Assembly (NCBI RefSeq): GCF_000224145.3 | Contig: NC_020174.2 | Span: forward strand, 336,520 to 400,519 | Reading direction: 5' to 3' | From: Ciona intestinalis | Lineage: Eukaryota > Chordata > Ascidiacea > Phlebobranchia > Cionidae | DNA length: 64,000 nt | Shown: in pieces, positions 1 to 12,816 of the stretch | Position numbering within the stretch: the stretch's first letter is position 1 | How the letters are laid out: each line of letters begins with the position of its first letter | Position numbers and translations under genes: made by a program | The notes under the pieces: generated by a model | The model's input: only the letters and a program-made list of their open reading frames with translations | The model's database searches: none | Told to the model about the DNA's origin: nothing

Positions 1-97
1 TGGTGTAATAAAGATGTTTACGAGTTGTGTGTAAAGGCGTATATGTTTTGCCCAAAATGTCGTCACCTGTTATAATATTTAAACTCTTGTTGGCCAG

Positions 98-880
98 GAG
101 CTTGGTAACAAAGAGCAAACGGAGGAAGAACTCTTCCAGGATGCTCCCGATGAATTCTTTGATCCAATCATGGGAACTTTGATGCGAGATCCCGTCATCT
201 TACCTTCATCTAAGAAGACGGTGGATCGGTCAACCATTGCAAGGCATTTGCTCAGGTTTGTTAATGATTATAACCAGTGGATACTGGGTTCAAGGCTCGA
301 TGCTGCTACCAATGTCTGTTTGTTTGTTCTCGGGCAAGACACTTAATATCAATTGCCTTTATGAGTTGTCTAAAACAACAATCACCCACAAAGTTACATA
401 CGTGGTAACTTGTAAACAGGCACGAGGTGTATGAAACAGAACACACGTATTATAACGACTGGTGTTGCCCCGCCATGCAAGGATAAATAAGTTACATACG
501 TGGTAACTCGTAAACGGGCATGAGGTGTATGAAACAGAACACCCGTATTATAGCGACTGTTGTTGCCCTGCCATGCGAGGATAAATAAGTTACATACGTG
601 GTAACTCGTAAGCGGCACGAGGTGTATGAAACAGAACACCTGTATTATAACGACTGTTGTTGCCCCACCATGTGAGGATAAGTAAGTTACATTTATTCAT
701 CCCATGTCCTCTAGCATACCTAACTGTAGCACCTCACCCATGTATAAGCATACTGACCCACTCACCCTTAAACACAGTGACCCCACCGACCCATACAATC
801 GAAGCCCTCTCACGATGGAACAACTGGAACCAGATCTTCAACTTAAACAAAAGATAGAAGATTGGGAGAAAAATAAATAA
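98..880 (+). CDS. UBE4A: UBE4A 3' end: ubiquitin chain-elongation factor E4 A, C-terminal U-box (partial)
   Basis: Last two coding exons, 98-255 and 778-880 (stop TAA 878-880); the rest of the gene lies upstream of the window. The first exon encodes [19 protein letters not shown] and [12 protein letters not shown], and the second continues [19 protein letters not shown] and ends in a charged helix EDWEKNK. Together they make one U-box, the E2-binding fold that replaces a RING finger without zinc. U-box E4 enzymes extend ubiquitin chains on already ubiquitinated substrates. The wording is closer to vertebrate UBE4A than UBE4B ([18 protein letters not shown]). Donor AG/GTTTGT at 255 and acceptor AACACAG at 777 join in phase 2 to give Ser. 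The intron holds a SINE with a triplicated tail. Confidence 0.93.
268..690 (+). mobile_element. tRNA-headed composite SINE with a tail repeated three times
   Basis: The head carries GGGTTCAAGGCTCGATGCTG, an RNA polymerase III B-box type motif, followed by the body (GGGCAAGACACTTAA, AATCACCCACAAAGTTACAT). The 98-bp tail (GTTACATACGTGGTAAC ... TGCGAGGATAAATAA) is present in three direct copies starting near 393, 491 and 589. The element fills the last intron of UBE4A. Confidence 0.75.
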
Positions 881-1686
881 CGGCCTCGCAAAAGGGGATC
901 CAATATTTTTAAAGTTTTTAATTTATATTTAAACGTATTTTCATTGTATTGTGCATGGTTAAGAACCTGCTGTAATTGCTTTATCGTATTAATCTTCCCA
1001 TGTTTCCAACAACAATACCACTTAGTTAGTACTTTTGCAATATTGTATAATAGGTTATTAACTGCCATAGTTGGAACATCCTAGTCTATCCTACATGTGT
1101 GAGATCCTACATTGAGGCATGCCATGGGACATACAATATAGGCCAGAGTTTGCCAGTAGTTCGTTGAACAACTTTTTGTTTATCATGTAATATGCATAAA
1201 AGTAGTTTATACTGTTCTTATATATATTCTGCTTCATGCGTTAGATTTTCATTGGTATTTTAGTGTGTGTGGATACTTTGTCTTGTTCTATTCTCCTGAC
1301 ACATAAACAGGCAATAGTGTATGTTACATTAGATCCCTAATTCCTCTCTAAGTGTTTCTCAATCATTTTTTCTGATACCACAGTATTATACATACGTACA
1401 TAACTAGGCCATTTTGCTCCAAAATGTGAACATTGTTTCTTACAATAGTTGTGATTATAGCCAGCAAAATGTTTAAAAGTTTGTAAAAACAGTCAAAAGT
1501 ATTTCCAGACTACTAATAGGTTTACCAACAATATTATATGGTGATTTGTTATGGATTAAATCTTGGAAAATCTAAACTTCTCTTGATATACTTTTTACTT
1601 TCTATGCATTCTCTCCTACAGAAAAATGTATAAATTTTATGTGGTGCGCTAAACTTGTTGTTGTGCCAATTTGACTTAGAATAAAG
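881..1686. other. AT-rich intergenic/3' flank of UBE4A
   Basis: No convincing gene. A fragment near 1085-1160 (GAGGCATGCCATGGGAC, GGCCAGAGTTTGCC) belongs to the same dispersed repeat family that forms the 96-bp array at 8.4-9.0 kb. The rest is AT-rich and featureless to my reading. Confidence 0.5.
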
Positions 1687-2896
1687 CATGAGTTGTATGA
1701 ATACACCATGTGTGTCTGGTGTATAAGAAGACACCAATGTTATAACTCGACAGTGGGCATGAGGTGTATGAATACACCATGTGTGTCTGGTGTATAAGAA
1801 GACACCTATGTTATACCTCGACAGTGAGCATGAGGTGTATGAATACACCATGTGTGTCTGGTGTATAAGATGACACCCATGTTATAACTCGACAGTAAGC
1901 ATAAGGTGTATGAATACACCATGTGTGTCTGGTGTATAAGATGACACCCATGTTATAACTTGACAGTGAGCATGAGGTGTATGAATACGCCATGTGTGTC
2001 TGGTGTATAAGAAGACACCCATGTTATAACTTGACAGTGAGCATGAGGTGTATGAATACACCATGTGTGTCTGGTGTATAAGAAGACACCCATGTTATAA
2101 CTTGACAGTGAGCATGAGGTGTATGAATACACCATGTGTGTCTGGTGTATAAGAAGACACCCATGTTATAACTTGACAGTGAGCATGAGGTGTATGAATA
2201 CACCATGTGTGTCTGGTGTATAAGAAGACACCNNNNNNNNNNNNNNNNNNNNNNNNNNNNNNNNNNNNNNNNNNNNNNNNNNGTGTGTCTGGTGTATAAG
2301 AAGACACCCATGTTATAACTTGACAGTGAGCATGAGGTGTATGAATACACCATGTGTGTCTGGTGTATAAGAAGACACCCATGTTATAACTTGACAGTGA
2401 GCATGAGGTGTATGAATACACCATGTGTGTCTGGTGTATAAGAAGACACCCATGTTATAACTTGACAGTGAGCATGAGGTGTATGAATACACCATGTGTG
2501 TCTGGTGTATAAGAAGACACCCATGTTATAACTTGACAGTGAGCATGAGGTGTATGAATACACCATGTGTGTCTGGTGTATAAGAAGACACCCATGTTAT
2601 AACTTGACAGTGAGCATGAGGTGTATGAATACACCATGTGTGTCTGGTGTATAAGAAGACACCCATGTTATAACTTGACAGTGAGCATGAGGTGTATGAA
2701 TACACCATGTGTGTCTGGTGTATAAGAAGACACCCATGTTATAACTTGACAGTGAGCATGGGGTGTATGAATACACCATGTGTGTCTGGTGTATAAGAAA
2801 ACACCCATGTTATAACTTGACAGTGAGTATGAGGTGTATGAATACACCATGTGTGTCTGGTGTATAAGAAGACACCCATGTTATAACTTGACAGTG
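1687..2896. repeat. 71-bp tandem array, locus 1 (about 17 units)
   Basis: Head-to-tail units of 71 bp, nearly identical, broken by a 50-N gap. Cut at its GT, each unit starts GTGAGCATGAGGTGTATGAA and ends CCATGTTATAACTTGACA, with the following G shared with the next unit. Within the unit GGTGTAT-GA-ATACACC is a perfect short hairpin and GGTGT ... ACACC a second. The first units are the most diverged (GCATGAGTTG, ACCTCGACAG), as expected at an array edge. The apparent ORFs in the array are by-products of the period. The array lies between UBE4A and the sulfotransferase. Confidence 0.97.
2233..2282. other. Assembly gap of 50 N inside the 71-bp array
   Basis: A run of N exactly within near-identical repeats, so true copy number at this locus is unknown. 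Confidence 0.99.
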
Positions 2897-3357
2897 ACCA
2901 CACGGTATGCCACTATGCCAGTCTGTTAATAAACAAGTGGTTTCTTTAATCCGAAAGCGCGCAAGAAGCGAGACGTTTATCCCCCGAGGCGATATTGGTC
3001 TGCTCAGTAACATTCAGTTGCAGAAACCCGTTTAGTTGAAAACATGTTAAGAATACAGTTGTGCCAATTGCAGACTCTTTAGAGTTAACCTGTAAAATGT
3101 TATGTTGTTAACCAGACCACTTTTATTTAAAGAGACGTTTAAGTAAACTTGTAAACGTTTCTTGGCGCAGTCAGAAGGTTCATCCTTTTACACAGCAGCT
3201 AAATACTCCTTGTAGAGCCAATAATATCTAGGTAATTAGCGTGTTTCGAGTTAAAATCAGTTATGAAAAAGTAGCTTGAATAATAAACCGCCAAATATTT
3301 GAACATTTTCCAGAATGTAATGACAATCACGGTTGTTACGTCACTGGGGGAAGTACC

Positions 3358-5299
<1,942 letters not shown>

Positions 5300-6195
5300 T
5301 TGTTTAAGAAATGTAGTGAAGATTGGCGATTACTCCAAGCCAGTGGCCAGTAATGGTTAGTCCAAATCGACAATAAACAATCACCCAAAGCGTAAAGTTA
5401 CATACGTGGTATCTCGTAAGCGGGCATGGAGTGTATGAAACAGAACACCCGTGTGTACCGTCACCGTTCCTTGCGGTTGTGCAATTACAACTTGCCTCGA
5501 TTCGATTGAAAGTCGTAATTCCAAAGCGACGACTTCATGTTTAATAAAAACAACTATGGCTTTGTTGGTTTTAATTGTGGTGGTACCGAATGTCTAAGTA
5601 TTTATAAAAATGAAAATGGCACACTCTGTATTTGGCTTTAAAGTATGGTGGTCGTACATGTATGTTAAAAACTTCGCCGTTGCGGAGAAATACGACATAC
5701 ATTTGTCCCCATTTTATATTAATGTTATAAGATTTCTGTGGCGATACCTTTAAATCGGGAATCCACCGTTTCGGTGCTTTCCCGTTTTAGGGTTTATAGA
5801 AAAGATAGGTTTGAAAACTTTTTGAGACGCTGTTAAAACATAGCAGGTGATCTAAGAACATTATGTGTATTGTGAAACATATAGGCACTTTTATTTTTAA
5901 GATTTGGTAACTTGTTTTAAGACGCTGTTAAAACATAGCAGGTAATCTACGAATAGTAGGTCACACTCACAGTAAGTGTACAGTGCAAGATATAAGCATA
6001 ATATTTTACTAGGTGCAATTAAACACTTGTTTAATTCTTTAACCATTTTTTACTTAAATCGAATATTATCACCATTTAACTTATGGGTTGTAGGTTTTTC
6101 AGCCACGCTTTTATTTCAATCAAGTAGTTTTTTTTAACTTTTTTTTATACCAATCAGATAAATCTCACCATGTATTAGAAATTAAATATTTAGAA
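5300..6195. other. 3' flank of the sulfotransferase gene
   Basis: No gene seen. It includes a SINE tail fragment (5372-5460) and a short direct duplication: AGACGCTGTTAAAACATAGC occurs near 5826 and again near 5920. Several small inverted repeats (for example around CGCCGTTGCGG near 5672) do not match an RNA gene I recognise. Confidence 0.5.
5372..5460 (+). mobile_element. SINE tail fragment
   Basis: CAATCACCCAAAGCG, GTTACATACGTGGTATC and GGAGTGTATGAAACAGAACA match the tail of the composite SINE; the head is absent. Confidence 0.65.
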
Positions 6196-6470
6196 TTCAT
6201 TCATCCTCACGTGAGAGGACAACAACAGTTGTACAACACAAGCGTCCTGTTTCATACACCGTGCCTGCTTACAAGTTAATACATACTTTGGTTGGTACTC
6301 GATTGTTTCTCTGTATGGCTGACAATTTGAACAACCTATTAGTGACCATTGGGTTGGAGATATTAGCGTTAGGTATCTTGCCCAAGGACATACAATGTGT
6401 CTTGAATTTTTATAGGAATATCTTAAAAGTAAGCATAAAAAACAAAACCACCATGCAAGGATAATCTTCT
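6196..6470 (-). mobile_element. Composite SINE, minus orientation
   Basis: Reads in reverse: tail (CCTGTTTCATACACCGTGCC), then body (TATGGCTGACAATTTGAACA, ATCTTGCCCAAGGACATACA). The tRNA-like head is missing or decayed. Confidence 0.65.
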
Positions 6471-7062
6471 CAAATTTAATCTCTTTGACAGCAAAGGACA
6501 GTGAAATAAACGCAGATATTTCCAAAGTGCTTCTAACATAGGTGGGTGGTTTAACACATGGTGAATGAAGTTTTTACAATGATGAACGAATAAAAATGTA
6601 AATGACTACATAGCATGCCAGGGGTATGCCGTCATTTTGTTTACAATAGTTTTGATAATGAAATAATTGCGCTATAATTTGCCTCATGCAGGCAATTAGT
6701 TAAAGTGTTAAACAATTAACCAAATCTGTATAAAAATATTAGGATTTCTTAATGGGGTCTGGAAATGCTGGTTTTGCAAAGTGGTTTTTAACATTTCTTC
6801 ACCAGTGCATGGGAGCGCCTTACATATGAAAGATATTGTCATAAAGTGCCATATTCTGCAGAATGTGTGAATGGCATGTTTTGTATCGCTATCATAGATG
6901 TAAATGGAAGGTAAATGCAAATGTAAATAGGTGAATGAAATCTTATGTTGCTCTGAACATAGTTTGAATGAATGAATGAAATTTGGCAAATTTTGAAAAA
7001 AAGCGAATGAATTAAAAACGAGAACATGCTAAATTAACATATCATCAATCTCTCCTTTGAGT
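6471..7062. other. AT-rich spacer, no gene seen
   Basis: Contains a short TGAATGAATGAATG run and AT-rich sequence downstream of the minus-strand JmjC gene, so part of it is probably that gene's 3'UTR. Confidence 0.45.
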
Positions 7063-10000
7063 TTAAAGTTCATCTTTTATTCTCAGACGTTCGAACCATA
7101 ATCTTTCATTCTGTGGATCATGATGTCTAGAAGTTGAGAATTTCAAGAGAGCATCTTTGGCATTGCTTTCCACCATTTGTGGAGTTATAAGGGAGAGACC
7201 GCTCGGGTTCAGTTTTGATAGAATCTGGAGGAAACAAATAAAGTAAGTAAACCATATACTAAGTCTGCTAAGTGGAGATATATAGTAGGTAAGAGTAATA
7301 TCCAGTAATTCTTGTTTATTCCTGTTAATCCTCCAAGAAAACAAAGAAAATTTACAGAATTATAACCGTATCCTCACGACTCTAAAAAATGTTGTTGATT
7401 GTTTAAAACAGAATCAGGAAATATGGGATATTCTGTGCCAGCGGTATCTATTTTACCCCACAGTACTTTATACTTATCGAATATGAGACTGATGATGTTA
7501 GTTTTTGGCGAAAAATACATATTTGGTACACCATTAGTTAACTTATATTTTTGAGGTTAGGTTCTTAAATACAAGGTGCCCTACTATGTTATTGAACAAA
7601 ATCCAATTTACCTCTAAAGCAACTTTGTTTGTTCCACCAAGATGGGACGTGTATAAAGACACAAAACTCTTGGGTTCAAATCCGGATGCTTTCTGATCAA
7701 GCAGGGTGCTCCATACATCTCTATATGGGGGAACAATTATATATTTAATGTTCTGAAGGGGTGATTAGTTTCGTGGCCTGACAGGCTTGGTGAAATATAC
7801 AGTAAAACAATTGCCGGATTTCACCTTTATAAAACACCTGGCAGCAACAACATGTACCTTCTTAGAACATTATTAGTTAAACTTAATATTTTTTGTGCGA
7901 ACAGATTTTTAGAATATTTTTGTTTTTGTAATCAGCCAAATAGAATTCAGCATGTTGCATTGACTGTGACAACCAGGTCCTTTTAAAAGATAAATATCAA
8001 CATTGTTGTAGCATCATAATACCCCCTCCCAGTTTAAGAACCCCTGTATTCAAATCTGCAATCAAACATTACTCTGCAACATGCTAAACATACTAACTTC
8101 ACTTTCTCAACATCAAGGTAGCTGTATTCGTAAGTCTCTGTGTTTGAAACATCTTCTGGGTCCAAAATGCGAATCAAACGTTTCATTTCTTCGTTGGACA
8201 ACGATTTGACCCTTGACCCCCTGACCTTATCGGTCCCATTAAGCATGGCTAAGCGAAACTGTGCAATTGGGTTTGTGGGTTAAAATATTTATTTATTTTT
8301 ATTTAAACTTAGTCTTTATTGTGTGAACCTACAACCTTTCACATTGTAAGAGCTGGGGTTTAGGCCAGAGCTGGTCCATTACCCCAACATTGTATTTGCA
8401 CATTCTATTCTATATGGCGTGGTCCTACAGTGAGGCATGCCATGGGACCTGGAATTTAGACCAGAGTTGGTCCATTACCCCAACATTGTATATGCACATT
8501 CTATTCTATATGGCGTGGTCCTACAGTGAGGCATGCCATGGACCTGGGGTTTAGGCCAGAGTTGGTCTATTACCCCAACATTGTATATGCGCATTCTATT
8601 CTATATGGCGTGGTCCTACAGTGAGGCATGCCATGGGACCTGGGATTTAGGTCAGAGTTGGTCCATTACCCCAACATTGTATATGCGCATTCTATTCTAT
8701 ATGGCGTGGTCCTACAGTGAGGCATGCCATGGGACCTGGAATTTAGACCAGAGTTGGTCCATTACCCCAACATTGTATATGCACATTCTATTCTATATGG
8801 CGTGGTCCTACAGTGAGGCATGCCATGGACCTGGGGTTTAGGCCAGAGTTGGTCTATTACCCCAACATTGTATATGCGCATTCTATTCTATATGGCGTGG
8901 TCCTACAGTGAGGCATGCCATGGGACCTGGGATTTAGGTCAGAGTTGGTCCATTACCCCAACATTGTATATGCGCATTCTATTCTATATGGATGAGGTTC
9001 TACAGTGAGGCACATCATGTAAACTGGAATTTAGACTGTTGGTCTATTAAAGTTGGCACATTACCCCAACATTGTATGTGCACATTGCCACTGTTACCTC
9101 AGTGCGTGCTCTGTCATGATTATAATTTGTTCCTTTCCTTTCTCGTCCGATCATTGTCTTACAAAACTCATCAATGTCTATGACATCATTATCGTCAACA
9201 AAGGTTAGGAGAACGGCCCTGTGATGTCATAATAGGGGATTGTTTACTCATAATGGGGCACTGTTATGTCATAAACTAGTCCAACAGGGAGAAAAGGTCT
9301 ACTGACTCCATGGGAGCATGCATGCTTTTAACCCATAGGTTATAGGTTCAAGGCTTGACGCTGCTACCATTGTGGATGTAGGTGTACTGGGGCAAGACAC
9401 TTAACAAAAAAATTGGTCAATATTGGGTTGTCTAAATTGTCAGCCATGCCGGAAATCAATCACCCACAAAGTTACTTACTTCATAACATGGATGTCCATG
9501 CTGCCTTGTGGTATCGTATCATTTTTGCCACTAAACCTCCATAAAACATCGACCTCGGACATCGGGGTGAAATCAAACTGTTTGTTGCAATCGCTCCAGT
9601 CAAGGGGAATCGCTTTCAAACTCCTGCTGAACCAGATGGACACAGCTGTGTTGTATTCACCATTCACTCGAACCTGGTGCCAGTAACCTGGGGGCGGAGG
9701 GAGTTAATGCTTAATTTGGGGGGGGGTATTGCATTGGAGTTATAAAGGAAAATATTGAACAAATAACTTAAGCGTAAGTCAATGTTAAACTGGGCTTAAC
9801 CTAATATTGGTTGAAGAAAAAAACTTTTTTGAATAAATTGCATGATGATAAAATGATAAAAGTAAACATTGAGAAAATAACTTTGAAGAAATTTATGTCT
9901 AAACTTTAATGTTTAAAGGGACTTGATGTGTTCATTGTAGAATGGTGTTTGTTGTTCAGTGGTAACACATTGTTAAATTACTATTAATATGAATTAAAGC

Positions 10001-12816
10001 TTAAATTTGGGTGGTAATTGCATAGGGGGGTTATAAAGGTGGATAATAATCAAAACTTGTGTTTGTTTCTTGCTGTGGTAGGAAAATTAGAAATGCTTGC
10101 ATGAAAATAAAAGGCGAGATATACAGTCAATAGAGTATGGTTTAATATATAGGTGGCAACAATGGATAAGTATCTGCTTATCCACACATTTTAGTAGCTC
10201 TACTGCGAGCATGAGTTACACATCCCTAACTCACATCGTTACCTCCAGGCATGTAGATGCAATCCCCTCCATTCAAAGTCACTTTTCCATATTTAATCTT
10301 CGCAACATCCGGATGTTGTTTGAGGTCCACTGCATCAACGTTGACTTCCGAGAATCCTCCAAACTCACTGTTTGAGCTATGGTGTTGGTACACGTAGTCT
10401 TGCTGAAGGGGGTTGAGGGGATTGTTAATAACTTATTTATCGTCGCAAAATGATCCCAACTAAATTATATAGTGTCAACTTATATATTCTGGGACAACGA
10501 CAGTCTTTATAACACGGGTGTTATGTTTCATACACCACATGCCAGCTTACAAGTTACTACCTATGTAACTTATTTATCCTCGCATGGCAGGGCAAAGACA
10601 GTCGTTATAACACGGGTGTTATGTTTCATACAACTCATGCCCACTTACAAGTTACTACCTATGTAACTTATTTATCCTCGCATGGCAGGGCAAAGACAGT
10701 TGGTATAACGCGGGTGTTCTGTTTCATACAACTCATGCCCACTTACAAGTTAACATGTATGTAACTTTGTGGGTGATTGTTTTTCTATGTGGCTGATAAT
10801 TTGGACAACCCATTGGTGACCACTGAGTTGGAGCAATTGCTGTTAAGTGTCTTGCGCAAAGCCTAAGGTTCACATGTTCTCACAGCAAAGCAGGCTCGAG
10901 GTTTAGATCAAAGTTGGCATATTGCCCCTTCAATTACAAGGAAACATAGCCATAAAAGAGTGAAATTAACCCACAATTACAAACAATCATCTTTAATAAT
11001 CCTCACGTATTTATTATCTACAGTGATCCAATCTTTGGTGCCGTTAAAAACACAATGAATGTTTGCGAATGGATCTCTGTGTAGAAGAGTCTTTCCTCCG
11101 GCTGCAGTTATGAAGAGATGGACCTCCTGTGAGGGTGGGTGGTTATGTTAAAGTTTAATAAATATATCAATATAATTTGTTTATCCTTGTGTGGTGGGGC
11201 AAAGAAAGTCGTTATAACATGGATGTTCTGTTTTATACACCTCATGCCTGCTTACCAGTTACCATGTATGTAATTTATTTATCCTTACATGGCAGGGCAA
11301 CAACAGTAGTCATATTACGTTGCTTATATTAAGTGACCAATGGTTGCCACTCCAATGCCCACAGTCGAGTTGCCAAAGCTATTGCAGTGTGTGGATAAGC
11401 AGACATGACTTTTGGTTGGTTTGGTCATTTATATCCTCGTAGGTGGGAACTTGAGTGACTTATCCATGGTTGCCACTGACATGCCCACCATTGGTAAATA
11501 TTATTACAACCCTAACCTGTACTCCTTTGGCAAAATGTCCACATCTTAAACAAGGTGGAATGGCCACATCTTTCTCCATGGGTTCTGGTATCTGTGATAT
11601 AACATAACCATCTATTGTGTTATAGTTTTGAATGAAATGTTTCATCGTGTCACGTCCAACCCCGATCTCAGTTGCCGGCATCGTACTATCGCCTTCAAAC
11701 CTTGAAACATAGAAATAGTAAATAAGTTTATTCTATGTGTTTGATGTCCAATAGCACGCAATGAGATTTAGTCCAAGCGTTACTAATCTCAGCAAACTTA
11801 AACCAACTAGAATTAGGTTTAGATAGTACCACATGGGGAGTTGTGTCACTACTTTCCCTATTTATGTGGTAAAATAAGCTATGTTGATCACTAACCCTAT
11901 AACCACAACAACAGCCCCACCCACCTTGCTTCCAGCCTCACCACCATGTCCCCGTATGTGCTTTCTAAATACTGTGGTGTCCATAGTTCCGCGGCTTTTG
12001 AATGAAAAGCCGCTCCACGGAAAACAACTGGTTGTCGCGGCTTCACATAGTTGTTATAGAAGTCACGTGGTTGGGGAACTGGGGGTTTAAAGGTTAATGT
12101 AGTTCGATGTGCAATGTTAGCTAAGGTTTGGCAACTTAACCCAAGATTCTGGTTTCTTGGTAGTTTTAATGCAAACATATATTGGCCCCACCCTAAGACA
12201 GTTGGTTAGCGCGCCTGCCTCTAACCCAGAGGTAATGGGTTCAAGGCTCGTGGCTGCAACCATTGTGGGTGTATGTGTCTTTGGAAGAGACACTTAACGA
12301 CAATTGCTCCAACCCAGTGGTCAATAATAGGTTGTCCAAATTATCAGCCATACATGAAAAAATAATAATTACCCACAAAGTAGCATACTTGGTAACTCGT
12401 AAGCTGGCACGAGGTGTATGAAACAAAACACCCGTGTTGTAACGAGTGTCATTTTCCAGCCACGTGAGGATTAACCCAGTTACAATCATTCTTAATATGG
12501 AATACACAATTGTCTGACATCACAAAAAAACGATTCTAGTTTTAAACCGAACGGAATGAAAATGAAGACAACAATTCCATGAATAAACATGATTATTTGT
12601 GAGCACATTATGTAACAATACAATAGACAAAGCACAAATAAAATACAAAGCATATAAAACCTTAGTACTCTTACCAACACTTATTTCCGGTATAACTTCA
12701 CTTGGATCAGCATGAGAGCCAAGAATCTCTAAATGGCCACGTAGTTTACAATTACTTGTAGTTACAAGACATAACACCGCAATAACCACCAAACACCCCA
12801 TGTCTGTACGTGGCAA
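7063..12816 (-). CDS. Secreted/ER-lumenal JmjC (cupin_8) Fe(II)/2-oxoglutarate oxygenase with EF-hand-like segment
   Basis: Ten minus-strand exons: 12816-12675, 12078-11925, 11700-11517, 11126-11007, 10402-10243, 9687-9480, 9218-9098, 8258-8098, 7720-7612, 7224-7063. All phases join; the product is 506 aa. MGCLVVIAVLCLVTTSNC near the N-terminus is a signal peptide. Residues about 50-280 are a JmjC/cupin fold: VKPRQPVVFRGAAF, then LLHRDPFANIHCVFNG with Fe ligands His176 and Asp178, then GDCIYMPGGYWHQV with the distal His257. These three ligands suggest an active 2-oxoglutarate oxygenase, probably a hydroxylase. Exon 7 adds TFVDDNDVIDIDEF, an EF-hand-like loop lacking the usual glycine and first aspartate. 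The remaining 150 aa are acidic and helical. I know no named vertebrate orthologue. Exons are separated by SINEs and tandem repeats. Confidence 0.87.
7345..7480. mobile_element. MITE-like fragment (CCGTATCCTCACGACTCTAA family)
   Basis: CCGTATCCTCACGACTC, GGAAATATGGGATATT and CTATTTTACCCCACAGTA match other copies at 33.1, 42.3, 42.8 and 62.7 kb. It lies in the last intron of the JmjC gene. Confidence 0.55.
8345..9080. repeat. 95-96-bp tandem array with a 287-bp three-unit higher-order repeat
   Basis: Units contain CTATATGGCGTGGTCCTACA, GTGAGGCATGCCATGGGAC and CCATTACCCCAACATTGTAT. Three successive subtypes can be told apart (GGAATTTAGACC, GGGGTTTAGGCC, GGGATTTAGGTC). The trimer at 8435-8721 is repeated at 8722-9008, identical up to the degenerate edge. 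The array lies in intron 7 of the JmjC gene. A relative forms the 130-bp array at 60.1-60.5 kb. Confidence 0.93.
9316..9476 (+). mobile_element. SINE fragment abutting JmjC exon 6
   Basis: GGTTATAGGTTCAAGGCTTG (B-box region) through CAATCACCCACAAAGTTAC. On the minus strand the donor of JmjC exon 6 (GTAAGTAACTTTGTGGGTG) reads into the element. Confidence 0.7.
10140..10200. repeat. Fragment of dispersed repeat B
   Basis: GGCAACAATGGATAAG and CTGCTTATCCACACATTTTA resemble pieces of the 127-bp repeat at 13.0-13.3 kb. Confidence 0.4.
10488..10870 (-). mobile_element. Composite SINE, minus, with triplicated tail
   Basis: Three tail units (TATAACACGGGTGTTATG, TATAACACGGGTGTTATG, TATAACGCGGGTGTTCTG) about 98 bp apart, then the body GGCTGATAATTTGGACAACC and GTGTCTTGCGCAAAGCC. 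It lies in intron 4 of the JmjC gene. Confidence 0.75.
11172..11312 (-). mobile_element. SINE tail fragment, minus
   Basis: TTTATCCTTGTGTGGTGGGG, CATGGATGTTCTGTTTTATA and the start of a second tail unit (TTTATCCTTACATGGCAGGG). In intron 3 of the JmjC gene. Confidence 0.65.
11335..11480 (-). repeat. Dispersed repeat B, one minus copy
   Basis: GGTTGCCACTCCAATGCCCA, TTGCAGTGTGTGGATAAGC and ATCCTCGTAGGTGGGAACTT are the reverse of the 127-bp unit at 13.0-13.3 kb. Confidence 0.7.
12184..12482 (+). mobile_element. Near full-length composite SINE
   Basis: Head CCCACCCTAAGACAGTTGGT, TTAGCGCGCCTGCCTCTAAC and GGTAATGGGTTCAAGGCTCG resembles a tRNA with A- and B-box spacing. Then the body (GACACTTAACGACAATTGCT) and one tail (GGTAACTCGTAAGCTGGCAC ... 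GTGAGGATTAACCCAGTTAC). It sits in intron 1 of the JmjC gene. Confidence 0.85.

Noticed and set aside
1690-2890. Possible CRISPR-like array
   Set aside because: Units are contiguous with no unique spacers, and the setting is an animal genome.
1549-3013. Stacked 60-109-aa minus-strand ORFs with MVYSYTSCSLSSYNMGVFLY
   Set aside because: They advance by exactly 71 bp and are generated by the tandem repeat; no independent start, domain or unique sequence.
5455-5790. Possible structured RNA (several small inverted repeats such as CGGTGCTTTCCCG)
   Set aside because: No match to a tRNA, snRNA, snoRNA or other RNA class, and short inverted repeats are common by chance.
8533-9008. ORFs with repeated WSITPTLYMRILFYMAWSYS
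   Set aside because: Produced by the 95-96-bp array in a JmjC intron, on the strand opposite to the gene.
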